Origin: Rhizobium sp. BK602
GTDB taxonomy: Bacteria > Pseudomonadota > Alphaproteobacteria > Rhizobiales > Rhizobiaceae
Length of the DNA stretch: 64,000 bases
Assembly: GCF_014195095.1 (NCBI RefSeq)
Contig: NZ_JACIBC010000009.1
Coordinates: 186,001-250,000, forward strand
Direction: 5' to 3'
This document shows, one piece after another, positions 46,578 through 56,219 of the stretch. The notes under the pieces were generated by a model. That model had not been told where the DNA came from, ran no database searches, and was given only the letters and a program-made list of their open reading frames with translations. A program made the position numbers and the translations under genes. Positions within the stretch are counted from its first letter, which is position 1, and each line of letters begins with the position of its first letter.

Positions 46578-46862
46578 ATGGAACACAACGTCCCAGAAAC
46601 CGATGATGCCGCGGAAATACGATTGGACGCGAATGAGGCGCTGGTGCTCTTTGAGCTTCTGTCCCGTTGGAGCGAGGCGACCGCTCACAGTCCCGACAAG
46701 CTGTGCTTCGAGAGCACCGCGGAATGCGCCGTATTGAACGGTCTGCTCACGCAACTCGAAAAGCAGCTCGCCGCCCCGTTCAAGCCGGAATACAGGGAAA
46801 TTCTGGCGGATGCGCGACGGGTACTGGCGGAGCGATGGAGCCAGCCGACGCTCAACGGCTGA
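46578..46862 (+). CDS. small protein of unknown function between engB and yidC
   Basis: 94 residues, acidic N-terminus, then a helical-looking segment (EALVLFELLSRWSEA and ECAVLNGLLTQLEKQL). No signal peptide or membrane helix. A weak GGGCGA precedes the ATG. Ends upstream of a bidirectional terminator shared with yidC. I do not recognise a family, but gene density and codon use support it. Confidence 0.65.
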   Translation: MEHNVPETDDAAEIRLDANEALVLFELLSRWSEATAHSPDKLCFESTAECAVLNGLLTQLEKQLAAPFKPEYREILADARRVLAERWSQPTLNG

Positions 46863-46926
46863 ATTGCCGGATACGGCATCTCCGATGCCGGCGTTTTTGT
46901 TGGCGGTACGTGCCGCCGAACAACGA

Positions 46927-46952
46927 AAAAGCCCCGCCGAAGCGGGGCTTTT
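46927..46952. terminator. strong bidirectional terminator
   Basis: aaaagccccgc / gcggggctttt with a CGAA tetraloop and A/T tracts on both sides, between the small gene (ends 46862) and yidC (ends 46957). Confidence 0.88.
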
Positions 46953-46956
46953 GTCG

Positions 46957-48759
46957 TCATTTCGATGGCGCCGGTTTTCGTTTGAAGAGGCCCTTCAGAT
47001 TGTCGAAGAGTTCCACTTTCACGCCATGGCGCTTCATGATGATCGACTGCTGGATGACCGAAAGCGTATTGTTCCAGGCCCAGTAGATCACGAGGCCGGC
47101 CGGGAAGCTTGCCAGCATGAACATGAACACCAGCGGCATCCAGTTGAAGATCATCGCCTGGGTCGGGTCCGGCGGCGTCGGGTTCATACGCATCTGCAGG
47201 AACATGGTGACGCCCATGATCAGCGGCCAGACGCCGAGATGCAGGATGGTCGGCGCCGTGAACGGCAAGAGACCGAAGAGATTGACGATCGAGGTCGGAT
47301 CGGGCGCGGACAGGTCCTGAATCCAGCCGAAGAACGGCGCGTGACGCATCTCGATGGTGATGTAGATCACTTTGTAGAGCGAGAAGAAGATCGGGATCTG
47401 CAGGAGCACCGGCCAGCAGCCGGCGATCGGATTGATCTTCTCTTCCTTGTAGAGCTGCATGGTTGCCTGTTGCAGCCCCATGCGGTCGTCGCCGAACTTG
47501 GCCTTCAGCTCTTCCATCTTCGGCTGCATGCGCTTCATGTTTGCCATCGAAGCGTATTGCTTGCTGGCGAGCGGGAAGAACAGCGCCTTGACGACGATCG
47601 TCGTGCAGAGGATCGCGACACCGAAATTGCCGAAGTAGCGGAAGAAGAAGTCCATCAGCTTGAACATCGGCTTGGTGATGAAATAGAACCATCCCCAGTC
47701 GATCAGGCGGTCGAAGCGCGGGATCGAATAGCTCGTCTCGTAGCGGTCGATGACCGGAACTTCCTTGGCGCCGGCGAAGACGAGGCTCTTCAGCTCCTGC
47801 GACTGGCCGGGCGCGACGGTGACGGCGTCCTGCTTGTAGTCGGCCTGGTAGCGCGGCTGTCCATCGGCGAAATGCGAGAAATGCGCGTCATAGGCGGTCG
47901 ACTGCGGCGGCACGATCGTGGCCGCCCAGTACTTGTCGGTGATGCCGAGCCAGCCGCCGGTCGCCTTGGCGGGATTGACGGCTTCCTTCTCGGTCGCGGT
48001 GTATTTGGTCTCGACCAGGCCGTCGTCGCCGATGACGCCGATGAAGCCTTCGTGCAGGACGTAGGCCGAAGGGGTCGTCGGCTTGTTGTAGCGGGTCACG
48101 CGGCCATAGCTCGACAGCGACACCGGCGCCTGGCCGGCATTGGCGATCTTGTCGGTGACCGTGAACATGTAGCGTTCGTCGACGGAGATGGTGCGGGTAA
48201 AGGTGATGCCCTTGTCATTGGTGTAGGAGAGCGTCACCGGCGTCGTTTCGGTCAGCTTGCTGCCGCTCGAAAGCGTCCACACCGTCGAGGGGCCGGGAAC
48301 AGTGCCGGTCGCGTCGCTGCCGACATAGCCGAGCTCGGTGAAATAGCCGTCCTTGGTGTCGGCCGGGCTGAACAGGGTGATGATCGGGCTGCTCTTGTCG
48401 ACCGTCTCATGATAGGCCTTGAGCCTGAGGTCGTCGAGGCGGGCGCCTTCCAGATTGATGGAACCCAGCAGTGCCGGCGTGTCGATGAGGACACGCGAAG
48501 AGGACGTCTTGGCGATCGATTGATCGTGCGTGAGCGTCGTCGGCGCGGTCTGGCCGCTCGATGGCGCCGCGCCGTTCACGGCCTCGCCCGTGGGCGCCTG
48601 CGTCGTCGGCTGGACCTGCTGCGTCTGCTGCTGCGCCTTGGTGGCGAGCTCGGCCTTGCGCTGCGCCTCGAGGCGCGGGTTCATATAGAAAAACTGCCAG
48701 CCGAGAACAATCAGCACAGACAGGGCAATTGCTATGTAGTAATTGCGTTTGTTTTCCAT
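46957..48759 (-). CDS. yidC: membrane protein insertase YidC
   Basis: 600 residues starting MENKRNYYIAIALSVLIVLGWQ, 7 bases after AGGA. TM1 is followed by a Gln/Pro/Thr-rich segment and a large periplasmic domain (about 75-340). The conserved core has TM helices in FRYFGNFGVAILCTTIVVKALFF shortened to its start, then the hydrophilic-groove segment MQLYKEEKINPIAGC and MTNTPPDP-like loops. The C-terminus is basic (LKGLFKRKPAPSK). An extra ATG just upstream would add one residue. It overlaps rnpA, which precedes it; yidD is not present between them. Confidence 0.96.
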   Translation of the reverse strand: MENKRNYYIAIALSVLIVLGWQFFYMNPRLEAQRKAELATKAQQQTQQVQPTTQAPTGEAVNGAAPSSGQTAPTTLTHDQSIAKTSSSRVLIDTPALLGSINLEGARLDDLRLKAYHETVDKSSPIITLFSPADTKDGYFTELGYVGSDATGTVPGPSTVWTLSSGSKLTETTPVTLSYTNDKGITFTRTISVDERYMFTVTDKIANAGQAPVSLSSYGRVTRYNKPTTPSAYVLHEGFIGVIGDDGLVETKYTATEKEAVNPAKATGGWLGITDKYWAATIVPPQSTAYDAHFSHFADGQPRYQADYKQDAVTVAPGQSQELKSLVFAGAKEVPVIDRYETSYSIPRFDRLIDWGWFYFITKPMFKLMDFFFRYFGNFGVAILCTTIVVKALFFPLASKQYASMANMKRMQPKMEELKAKFGDDRMGLQQATMQLYKEEKINPIAGCWPVLLQIPIFFSLYKVIYITIEMRHAPFFGWIQDLSAPDPTSIVNLFGLLPFTAPTILHLGVWPLIMGVTMFLQMRMNPTPPDPTQAMIFNWMPLVFMFMLASFPAGLVIYWAWNNTLSVIQQSIIMKRHGVKVELFDNLKGLFKRKPAPSK

Positions 48760-49160
48760 CATACTTTCCTGGAGCGGTCCGTCTCCGGCCGTTTGTGTCT
48801 CGGCCTGGATTCGATCCGTTGGGCGAGTTCGCTCGCCAGTTTCTCGAAAGGTGCGGTCAGCACATCACGCCGCGCGACAACCACATAGTCGTGTCCGGGC
48901 TGCATTGCAAACACGGCGTTAAGCCGCACGGCTTCTTTCAGCCTGCGCCGCATGCGGTTGCGTTCCACCGCGTTGCCATGTTTTTTGGTAACGGTAAAAC
49001 CGACGCGGGGTTCGGCGTCGGAGAGCTTGCGGTCCAATACCTCGATCAGGAAGAGGCTTCCCTTGCGCTTTTCGCCTTGGCGGACTGCAAGAAACTGCGG
49101 CCGGCTTTTCAGCCGCCCGACAGTCTTTTTGGATCGTTCATTCGTCAAGTCGCCCGCCAT
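48759..49160 (-). CDS. rnpA: ribonuclease P protein component
   Basis: 133 residues. The RNase P protein assists the catalytic RNA in 5' processing of tRNA precursors. The RNR motif is ERNRMRRRLKEAVR, preceded by VGFTVTKKHGNAV. A TTG at 49148 giving MTNERSKKTVGRLKSRP may be the true start, since it matches relatives I recall better than the ATG at 49160. The stop overlaps the yidC start codons. Confidence 0.94.
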   Translation of the reverse strand: MAGDLTNERSKKTVGRLKSRPQFLAVRQGEKRKGSLFLIEVLDRKLSDAEPRVGFTVTKKHGNAVERNRMRRRLKEAVRLNAVFAMQPGHDYVVVARRDVLTAPFEKLASELAQRIESRPRHKRPETDRSRKV

Positions 49161-49179
49161 CTATCGGGCATTCCGGCCC

Positions 49180-49314
49180 TTAGGCCGAAAGACGCTTGCG
49201 ACCGCGGGCGCGGCGGGCGGTAAGAACCTTACGGCCGCCCTTGGTGGCCATGCGCGCACGGAAGCCGTGACGACGCTTGCGGACAAGCTTGGATGGTTGA
49301 TAGGTACGCTTCAT
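49180..49314 (-). CDS. rpmH: 50S ribosomal protein L34
   Basis: 44 residues, a very short gene easily missed. MKRTYQPSKLVRKRRHGF and the C-terminal ARGRKRLSA are diagnostic. It precedes rnpA by 19 bases, the classic rpmH-rnpA order. Confidence 0.98.
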   Translation of the reverse strand: MKRTYQPSKLVRKRRHGFRARMATKGGRKVLTARRARGRKRLSA

Positions 49315-49757
49315 TTATTTAAACACCGCGGAGTGCGGCCCTTCTTGAGCTTTGCTTCAAAAGCAAGGAGCGTTGTTGATTTTGGCGAACGGACTTTGGC
49401 CCGCAAAAGCAGGCTCCATGACCGGACGTGCGCGGGCTTATACGGATGACGGCCCTGGAAGTCAATTATACGACTGCAGATTCCTGGAAATCCGGCTTTT
49501 CGGCCACATGCAGACCTTGTTCCACGACCTCGCGGCGTCGGATAGCGCTCCAGACGACTGCGTTGCCGGATGTAAATTCGTATTTTAGAATATTAAAAAT
49601 ATAATGCGCCAATAATTCAGTAAGTTACTGGAAGTGTTTCCAAAATAATATTCGAGACGGGGGCAATATAACATTAATGTTTTTAGTCGATATTTAGGGG
49701 TATTCGCGGCAAGCCCATGTTTTGAGGGGAGGGCTTCCGCTTGCAGGAGGCATATCC
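49315..49757. other. 443-base region upstream of rpmH and a chemoreceptor gene
   Basis: No gene supported. The part near rpmH must contain its promoter, but I see no clear -35/-10 pair. An open frame at 49352-49588 on the forward strand lacks a ribosome binding site and looks non-coding. The portion from about 49590 to 49680 is markedly AT-rich (runs of aatatt and ttaaaaatataat) and probably contains the chemoreceptor promoter. I looked for clustered DnaA boxes and found none. Confidence 0.6.
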
Positions 49758-51743
49758 TTGAAGATCCGCGGTAAAATCAATCTGCTCGTAAGTGTAATGG
49801 CCGGCGCGGCGCTGTTGATCGGCGTCACTGCACTTTACGCGGTCGATCAATATGGGCAGCAGTTGCGAACATACGAGCAGGCGGCGAGCCGTGCCTACAT
49901 GGGCGAGCGTCTCAACCGTTTCGTAACCGCCGTCGTCATGGAATCGCGCGGCATTTATGCCTCGGACTCTTCCAAGGATGCCAAGGGCTTCGCCGATGGG
50001 CTGATGAAGGGTCTCGACGAGATCGACCGGGTGGTTGCCGCCTGGTCTCCCCTGGTGCCCGAGGCGCAGAAGGCGGAATTCGCCAAATTGCGCGATCGCG
50101 CCCAGGAATTCCGGACGTTCCGGACCGAGACGGCAAGGCTCGGCGTGGCGGAAGGGCCGGAAGCGGCCAGCAAGCAGGGCAATAACGACGCCAACCGCGC
50201 CAATCGCAAGGCTTTCCAGGCTGAGATCGATGCCGTCGTCCAGACCGACAAGGCCGAACTTGCGACCGTCAGCGACGGCATCGACGCCTTCCGGCAGACG
50301 ATTTTCTGGGTCGTGCTCGGCATGATGGTGGCGGGTATCGCCGCCGGCGTCGGCCTCGGCATCTATATCGGCACCGCGCATCTGAGCCGCCCGATCCGCA
50401 AGCTGACGGAAGCCATCAAGCAGGTGGCGGATGGCCAGTTCGATGCCGACGTGCCCTTTGCCGGCCGTGCCGACGAAATCGGCGAGATGGCCGTCGCCGT
50501 CGATGTCTTCAAGCAGAACGGCCAGGCCGTGCGCCGCATGAATGCCGAGGAAACCGCAATGCGCGCCAGGAGCGACGATCTGCAGGCAGACATGTCGCAT
50601 GTCGTTGCCGCCGCCGCCGCCGGCGACTTCGGCCAGCGTATCAACAAGGATTACGACGACGCGAACCTCAATCGCTTCGCCGGCAACATCAACGAGCTGC
50701 TGGCGAGCGTCGACACCGGCGTCAACGAAGTCCGCCGTGTGATCGCAAGCCTTGCCGAGGGGGATCTCACCCAGGTCATGCGCGGCGAATTCCAGGGCGC
50801 CTTCGCCGAACTGCAGCAGAACGTCAACACCACCTTTGCGACCCTCAAGGACACCATGCGCGAGGTGCGCGAGACGACGGGCTCCATCAACGTCAATACC
50901 AACGAGCTGGGTCATGCCAGCGACGATCTCTCGCGCCGTACCGAACAGCAGGCCGCAGCGCTCGAAGAAACATCGGCGGCGCTCGATGAAATCACCGCCG
51001 TCGTGCAGAATTCGACGGAGCGGGCGCGTGAGGCGAGCGTCATGGTGACGGAAGCCAAGGAGGACGCGGCTCACTCGGGCACGGTGGTTCGCAATGCCGT
51101 CGACGCCATGGGGCGCATCGAGCAGGCGTCGCGCGAAATCAGCCAGATCATCGGCGTCATCGACGAGATCGCCTTCCAGACCAACCTGCTGGCGCTGAAC
51201 GCTGGCGTCGAGGCGGCGCGCGCCGGTGAGGCCGGCAAGGGCTTCGCCGTCGTTGCCCAGGAAGTGCGTGAACTGGCGCAGCGTTCCGCCACCGCCGCCA
51301 AGGACATCAAGTCGCTGATCGGCAAATCCGGCGATGAGGTGCAGGTCGGCGTGAAGCTGGTGCGGGCAACCGGTGAGGCGCTGGCGGCCATCGAGTCGCG
51401 GGTCCTGAAGATCAACGATCACATCCATTCGATCGCCACCGCTGCCCGCGAGCAGGCAACCGGCTTGAGCGAAGTCAACAAGGCCGTTAATCAGATGGAT
51501 GAGGTGACGCAGCGCAACGCCGCCATGGTCGAGGAAACCTCGGCCGCCACCCATCGTCTTTCGGCCGAAGCCGACGGCCTCGTTCGCCTCGTCGCCCGCT
51601 TCAGGGTCGATGCCGCTGCCTCCGCCCCAGCTACGGCCCGTGCGGAAACCCATCGGCCGGTCGCTTCGCCGGCGCATCGCATGATCGGTCGCATCGCCAA
51701 TGCCTTCGGCGGCAACGCCGCCGCAGCGGCGCAGGAAATCTGA
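49758..51743 (+). CDS. methyl-accepting chemotaxis protein
   Basis: 661 residues with a TTG start 7 bases after AGGAGG. TM1 lies near residues 8-30, then a roughly 150-residue periplasmic four-helix-bundle-like domain, TM2 (VVLGMMVAGIAAGVGLGIYIG) near 193-213, HAMP, and a signalling domain with tip EIAFQTNLLALNAGVEAAR. The C-terminus (AAAAQEI) lacks a CheR-tethering pentapeptide. It is probably monocistronic. Ligand unknown. Confidence 0.93.
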   Translation: MKIRGKINLLVSVMAGAALLIGVTALYAVDQYGQQLRTYEQAASRAYMGERLNRFVTAVVMESRGIYASDSSKDAKGFADGLMKGLDEIDRVVAAWSPLVPEAQKAEFAKLRDRAQEFRTFRTETARLGVAEGPEAASKQGNNDANRANRKAFQAEIDAVVQTDKAELATVSDGIDAFRQTIFWVVLGMMVAGIAAGVGLGIYIGTAHLSRPIRKLTEAIKQVADGQFDADVPFAGRADEIGEMAVAVDVFKQNGQAVRRMNAEETAMRARSDDLQADMSHVVAAAAAGDFGQRINKDYDDANLNRFAGNINELLASVDTGVNEVRRVIASLAEGDLTQVMRGEFQGAFAELQQNVNTTFATLKDTMREVRETTGSINVNTNELGHASDDLSRRTEQQAAALEETSAALDEITAVVQNSTERAREASVMVTEAKEDAAHSGTVVRNAVDAMGRIEQASREISQIIGVIDEIAFQTNLLALNAGVEAARAGEAGKGFAVVAQEVRELAQRSATAAKDIKSLIGKSGDEVQVGVKLVRATGEALAAIESRVLKINDHIHSIATAAREQATGLSEVNKAVNQMDEVTQRNAAMVEETSAATHRLSAEADGLVRLVARFRVDAAASAPATARAETHRPVASPAHRMIGRIANAFGGNAAAAAQEI

Positions 51744-51900
51744 CCGGATGGGCTGAAACGGAGAGGGTGCGGCCTATATGTGCTAACTTATGGGCCGCCG
51801 ATCCGGGCGTTTTGCGATCGGCCTCGCGTCGTCGTCACGCCAGGCTCGTGGCGACGATGTTGGGTGGCTGCGAAACGTCGCTTCTCGAAGGGAAATGCCA

Positions 51901-52860
51901 ATGCGGACGAAATGGAGCGTCGTGAAGCGATTGGCCATCGTCTTGGGGCTGTTGGCCATAGGAGAATACGCGCAGGCGAAACCGATGATCTGGCAGCCGC
52001 CAGAAGGGGTTGAGCAAATTGCGCTCTGGCCTGGAGCGGTCCCCAGCGCGCAGCCAGCACCGGGGCCGGAAGACGTATCGGTCAGCACCGGAGTCATAGC
52101 AGGCAAGCCAGTAATCAACGTTACCAATGTAACCAATCCGACGATCTCCATTTATCCGCCTAAAGGACGGGATACGGGAGCAGCCGTGGTGGTGATCCCG
52201 GGTGGGGGATTCCAGGTTCTTGCCATTGACCTGGAAGGCACTGAGGTCTGCGACTGGCTCACCGCAAAAGGTATTACATGCGTGCTGCTGAAGTATCGCG
52301 TTCCGAGTCTCCCCTATAATTGGCAATGCGATTGCCGCCCGCACAACCTTCGCATATCGGAGCCGTCGTTGGAGGATCTGCAGCGGGCCATGAGGTTGGT
52401 ACGCGCTCATAGTGGGCGATGGCATATCGATCCCCATAAAATCGGTGTCTTGGGGTTCTCGGCCGGCGGTTTCCTTGTGGCGGAAATCAGCACGCTTTTT
52501 GACCGCCCTTTGTATACCAAGGTGGACAATGCCGACGACGAAAGCGCACGGCCTGATTTCGCCGTGGCGATCTATCCTGGACATCTGGCGGCCCAGGACG
52601 ACACGTTCAATCCTCATATCCCAGTATCCAATCTGACGCCGCCGACATTCCTGGTCCAGGCGGAAGACGACGATGAGGATGGCATACACCAGTCGCTGGC
52701 TTACTATACCGCACTGTCGAAGGCACATGTGCCGACGGAAATGCATCTCTATGCGCAAGGTGGCCACGCATTCGGATTGCGGCGGACGAAGCTGCCCGCC
52801 ACCGACTGGCCTGCGCAGGCCGAGGTCTGGTTGCGGACGATTGGCATCGTGCAGAATTGA
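51901..52860 (+). CDS. secreted alpha/beta-hydrolase (esterase/lipase family)
   Basis: 319 residues from MRTKWSVVKRLAIVLGLL, with a Sec signal peptide ending near YAQA-KP. The oxyanion-hole loop is IPGGGFQ, the nucleophile elbow GFSAGG, and the catalytic His lies in GGHAFGLR; an acidic stretch with several Asp (AEDDDEDG) precedes it. The family includes acetyl-xylan-type esterases, but the substrate is unknown. AAGGGA is 7 bases before the chosen ATG. Its codon use is less GC-biased than the flanking genes. Confidence 0.85.
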   Translation: MRTKWSVVKRLAIVLGLLAIGEYAQAKPMIWQPPEGVEQIALWPGAVPSAQPAPGPEDVSVSTGVIAGKPVINVTNVTNPTISIYPPKGRDTGAAVVVIPGGGFQVLAIDLEGTEVCDWLTAKGITCVLLKYRVPSLPYNWQCDCRPHNLRISEPSLEDLQRAMRLVRAHSGRWHIDPHKIGVLGFSAGGFLVAEISTLFDRPLYTKVDNADDESARPDFAVAIYPGHLAAQDDTFNPHIPVSNLTPPTFLVQAEDDDEDGIHQSLAYYTALSKAHVPTEMHLYAQGGHAFGLRRTKLPATDWPAQAEVWLRTIGIVQN

Positions 52861-53139
52861 GCGGCGCAAACCGGCGTGGGGCGTTGGTCGGGTGGAACCG
52901 GCGACGAGCCGTGAATTCCTTATATAGGTTTTCCGCTCCGTTATGACCAAGACCACAGGATTGCGTCCAGAGCATTTAAGTTATAGCGCGCAGGGGGGCG
53001 GCCATCTTTTTCCCGTCCTTGCGGTGATCGTTCCGGCCTGCAGACACGGAAGCGATTGGAAATTGCGCCGCAATCTCCTATTATCCTGTTTCGATAAATC
53101 GTCATCAGATCGCTTTGCAACAAAGCGGGACAGCCGAAA

Positions 53140-54660
53140 ATGGATAGTGGGCAGGATAGCAACGTCGGCAAGGCCAGCACGGCCGAGGCTCGTGGTCACG
53201 CCCGTTTGTGCCGGCCCACCGGCATTTTCGGCGGCCTGTCCGGCAAGCTTCTGCTTCTCACCGTCGGTTTCATCCTGCTTGCGGAAGTGCTGATCTTCGT
53301 TCCCTCGGTCGCCAACATGCGGCTGCGCTGGCTTGAGGACCGGCTGAACACAGCCGCCGCCGCCGCCATCGTCATCGACGCCCTGCAGCCGGCCGAATTG
53401 CCCCGGGCGCTGCAAAAGGAAACGCTGATGGCGACCGGCACGCGCGCCATCGTGCTGCGCAAGGACGGAACCTCGCGGCTGCTCGCGACCGCCGAGATGC
53501 CGGCCTCCGTCGATGAGCAATATGATCTGAGCGATGTCTCGCAGCCGACCGCGATCCGTGATGCGCTGGACACGCTGCTGTTTGGCGGCAATCGCATCAT
53601 CCGCGTTTTCGGCCCCGCCGGCGGGGATGCCGGCACCGGTATCGAGGTGGTGCTGAAGGATACGCGCCTGCGCAACGCCATGCTCGCCTATTCCGGCAGC
53701 GTTTTCCTGATGTCGATCCTGATTTCGCTCTTCACCGCGACGCTGATCTTTTTTGCCATCAACCGCATGATGATCCGGCCGATCCGCCGGCTGACCGACA
53801 GCATGCAGGCCTATTCCGACGATCCGGAAGATCCGGGCCGCGTGCTGGTGCCGGACGGGGGACGCGACGAGCTCGCCGTCGCCGGCCGCCATCTCGCCTC
53901 CATGCAGTCGCAATTGCAGAAGACGCTGAAGCAGCAGAAGAACCTCGCCGCCCTCGGCCTCGCCGTGTCGAAGATCAACCATGACATGCGCAATATCCTG
54001 TCGGCGGCGCAATTGATGTCGGACCGGCTGGTCGATGTCGACGATCCCATGGTCAAGCGCTTCGCGCCGAAACTGCTGCGCACCATCGACCGCGCCGTCG
54101 GCTATACGACCGAAGTCCTGTCCTTCGGCCAGGCTTCCGAATCGGCGCCGCGCCGCCGGCGTGTGCTGCTGATCGAGCTGATCGGCGAGGTGAGGGACAT
54201 TCTGGCGATCGACGCAGAGAGCGGCATCGAGTTCATCGAGCAGGTCGGCCAGGATCTGGTGGTCGATGCCGACAGCGAGCAGCTCTTCCGCGTCATCCAC
54301 AATCTCTGCCGCAATGCCCATCAGGCGCTGATCGCTTTCGGCGACGCCGAGCCGGACAGCATTCGCCGTATCACGGTCGCCGCGCACAGGATCGGCAGCG
54401 TCGTCAGCATCACCGTCGACGACACCGGCCCGGGCATGCCGCGAAAGGCGCGCGAAAACCTCTTCACCGCTTTCCGCGGCTCCGCCCGCTCCGGCGGCAC
54501 GGGTCTCGGCCTGGCGATCGCCCGCGAGCTGGTTCTCGCCCATGGCGGCACCATCGCTTTGGTGGAAAAACCCGCCGCCGGTACGCAGTTTCGTATCGAA
54601 ATCCCCGACCGCCCGGTTTCGCTCGACGACTACCGCAGCCGAAGCGCGCATGAAAAGTGA
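53140..54660 (+). CDS. membrane sensor histidine kinase
   Basis: 506 residues. TM1 (LLLLTVGFILLAEVLIFV) is near 37-54 and TM2 near 185-208, with a short periplasmic domain between. HAMP follows (RMMIRPIRRLTDSM). The H-box is KINHDMRNILSAAQL near residue 281, the N-box NLCRNAHQAL, G1 DDTGPGMP and G2 GGTGLGLAI. No response regulator is adjacent, so it is an orphan in this window. The preceding 279-base spacer (52861-53139) shows no gene. Confidence 0.92.
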   Translation: MDSGQDSNVGKASTAEARGHARLCRPTGIFGGLSGKLLLLTVGFILLAEVLIFVPSVANMRLRWLEDRLNTAAAAAIVIDALQPAELPRALQKETLMATGTRAIVLRKDGTSRLLATAEMPASVDEQYDLSDVSQPTAIRDALDTLLFGGNRIIRVFGPAGGDAGTGIEVVLKDTRLRNAMLAYSGSVFLMSILISLFTATLIFFAINRMMIRPIRRLTDSMQAYSDDPEDPGRVLVPDGGRDELAVAGRHLASMQSQLQKTLKQQKNLAALGLAVSKINHDMRNILSAAQLMSDRLVDVDDPMVKRFAPKLLRTIDRAVGYTTEVLSFGQASESAPRRRRVLLIELIGEVRDILAIDAESGIEFIEQVGQDLVVDADSEQLFRVIHNLCRNAHQALIAFGDAEPDSIRRITVAAHRIGSVVSITVDDTGPGMPRKARENLFTAFRGSARSGGTGLGLAIARELVLAHGGTIALVEKPAAGTQFRIEIPDRPVSLDDYRSRSAHEK

Positions 54661-54685
54661 GCGTTTTCAGTCTCTTCGCTGCATC

Positions 54686-54709
54686 TCGCGAGAAAATCGC
54701 GATCTTTTT
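54686..54709 (+). terminator. probable terminator of the histidine kinase gene
   Basis: tcgcga / tcgcga arms around a GAAAA loop, followed by tcttttt, 25 bases after the kinase stop. Confidence 0.6.
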
Positions 54710-54785
54710 CACAAACCCACTTGCATTCCCCTGAAGGACGCTTTAGAGAACCGCCCACGCCAACGGTTTCTTCCGTTTCGGCCAC

Positions 54786-54862
54786 GCACCCGTAGCTCAG
54801 CTGGATAGAGCACCAGACTACGAATCTGGGGGTCAGGAGTTCGAATCTCTTCGGGTGCGCCA
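54786..54862 (+). tRNA. tRNA-Arg (anticodon ACG), CCA encoded
   Basis: 77 bases. Acceptor arms gcacccg / cgggtgc, D-loop with agctcagctggatagagc, anticodon stem ccaga / tctgg around loop ctacgaa giving anticodon ACG, T-loop ttcgaat, discriminator G and encoded CCA. It reads CGN arginine codons, with A34 expected to be deaminated to inosine. Confidence 0.97.
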
Positions 54863-55361
54863 TTTTCTCCTTGCGAATCAAAACGTTACTTCAAGCTTCG
54901 GCGCTAAGCGTTCTCGGTCTTCTGAGGCGTTCCCGGCCTATGTTTCCGAAGCCGTCTTGAAGCTTCGATGAGCGACATGAAGCTCGCCGATACGGCGCGT
55001 GCGGGGTTCTCCGCTCTTCGGGATCTATTTTTTCAAGCATTTAGCGCGCCGTTACAGGCGAGCAAAATAGAAAGCACGGCGTTGCTGTGACGCGAGCAGA
55101 TCGGGCGCGCCGTTATCTGTATGGTATTGCGCTAATATAATAAGTTTACTTCGCGCTGAACCTAAAGAGCGCAGGAGAGTCTCATTGGCGGAACCAAGGG
55201 CCATCATTCCAATATGAAGTGAAGCAATCTCCATTTCTGTGGAGGTTTTCGGTCAGTGATAAAATCGCTTTTTTCGAATGAGCAAGGGGCTGTTCATTCG
55301 AAATCCGTCCCATGACGCGGCGAGTTCACTGGCGATCTATCCGTGCTTTAGGGGGCGTGCC
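54863..55361. other. 499-base region after tRNA-Arg, no supported gene
   Basis: Lower GC than the window average, especially from about 55030. A perfect TATAAT at 55136-55141 could be a -10 box for the downstream WcbI cassette; no convincing -35 is seen. A short open frame at 54968-55090 and one on the reverse strand (55052-55234) lack ribosome binding sites. No repeat of the tRNA 3' end was seen here. Confidence 0.5.
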
Positions 55362-56219
55362 GTGGAGCGTTGGTTGTTGATTTCCAACTGCAATACATAT
55401 GGACTTTCACGTTCACTGCAATTGCTGAGCAACAGCTTTGATCTCGATTGCGTAAACGTATGGCATTTTCGCCGGAGTATTGAAGACTACCGCGACAAGA
55501 TTCCGACCTATGACAGGGTCATCATCAATCCCGAGGTCGAACTGTCGGACTACAATTTCGCGTCGGTACGGAATCTGAACAAGATTCCCAACGTGGAATT
55601 CGATGCTTATCATCCGGATTTTTGTTTCGCTGGTGTCAACGGGGAGCGTTTTTACAAACCCTTGGCGGCCAGCCAGTCGATGATCGTTCTTTCGGCTTTC
55701 CAATCGGGTTTCAGCATCGAGAAAACGCGAAAACTCTTTCGCCGCGACGTCTTCGAACAATGTGGTTTCTTCTCGCGCTGGGAGCCTGCGCGCGACCGGC
55801 TCATTTCCAGTTTTGCCGCCTTTGGAATGGATATCTCTAATCCCTTCAGGCGTTGGGCGCGGGGCGAGGCCTTCATGCATAGCCTAGGGCATCCAAAGGC
55901 CCGTCCCATCTTCGACATTGCCCGCATCTTTCTCAAGAACCGCGGCGTCGAGATCAACAAGACGGACCTCGTGCCTTTCGACACGATCGTGGATGGCGCG
56001 TGCCTTCCGGTCTATCCGGAGATAGGCGAACTCTTCGGGGTCGGCGGTTCCTACATGTTCAAGCTTCCGGGCGAATACAGGCTGATCTCGCTGGAAAAAT
56101 TCATCGAGCTCAGCTTCGAGACCTATTCGCAGCACCGGGCCGACGAGATCACCGTCGAGCCCGGCTTTCGAGCCCGTTTCAACCGCGTAAAGCAGGTCAT
56201 AGTGGAGGCAGATGCATGA
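55362..56219 (+). CDS. WcbI-domain polysaccharide modification protein (first copy)
   Basis: 285 residues from a GTG (MERWLLISNCNTYGL), placed 7 bases after a G-rich site; a longer frame from ATG 55278 is possible. The protein resembles the WcbI family named after the Burkholderia pseudomallei capsule gene, a SGNH-like fold implicated in acetyl transfer. Conserved stretches are FDAYHPDFCF, LFRRDVFEQCGFFSRW, KARPIFDIARIF and FPVYPE-type LPVYPEIGELFGVGGSYMFK. It overlaps the next gene by ATGA. A paralogue lies two genes down. Probably cytoplasmic. Codon use is less GC-biased than the housekeeping genes. Confidence 0.8.
   Translation: MERWLLISNCNTYGLSRSLQLLSNSFDLDCVNVWHFRRSIEDYRDKIPTYDRVIINPEVELSDYNFASVRNLNKIPNVEFDAYHPDFCFAGVNGERFYKPLAASQSMIVLSAFQSGFSIEKTRKLFRRDVFEQCGFFSRWEPARDRLISSFAAFGMDISNPFRRWARGEAFMHSLGHPKARPIFDIARIFLKNRGVEINKTDLVPFDTIVDGACLPVYPEIGELFGVGGSYMFKLPGEYRLISLEKFIELSFETYSQHRADEITVEPGFRARFNRVKQVIVEADA

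Noticed and set aside
46810..48888. 692-codon open frame opposite yidC
   Set aside because: Crosses a strong terminator and the whole yidC gene in antisense; no motifs.
49352..49588. 78-codon open frame upstream of rpmH
   Set aside because: No ribosome binding site, no family resemblance, and it overlaps the likely rpmH promoter.
49315..49757. Replication origin next to rpmH
   Set aside because: No DnaA gene and no clustered DnaA boxes; in rhizobia the chromosomal origin is generally not at rpmH.
54968..55234. Two short open frames after tRNA-Arg (one on each strand)
   Set aside because: Neither has a ribosome binding site or recognisable sequence; both lie in a low-GC spacer.
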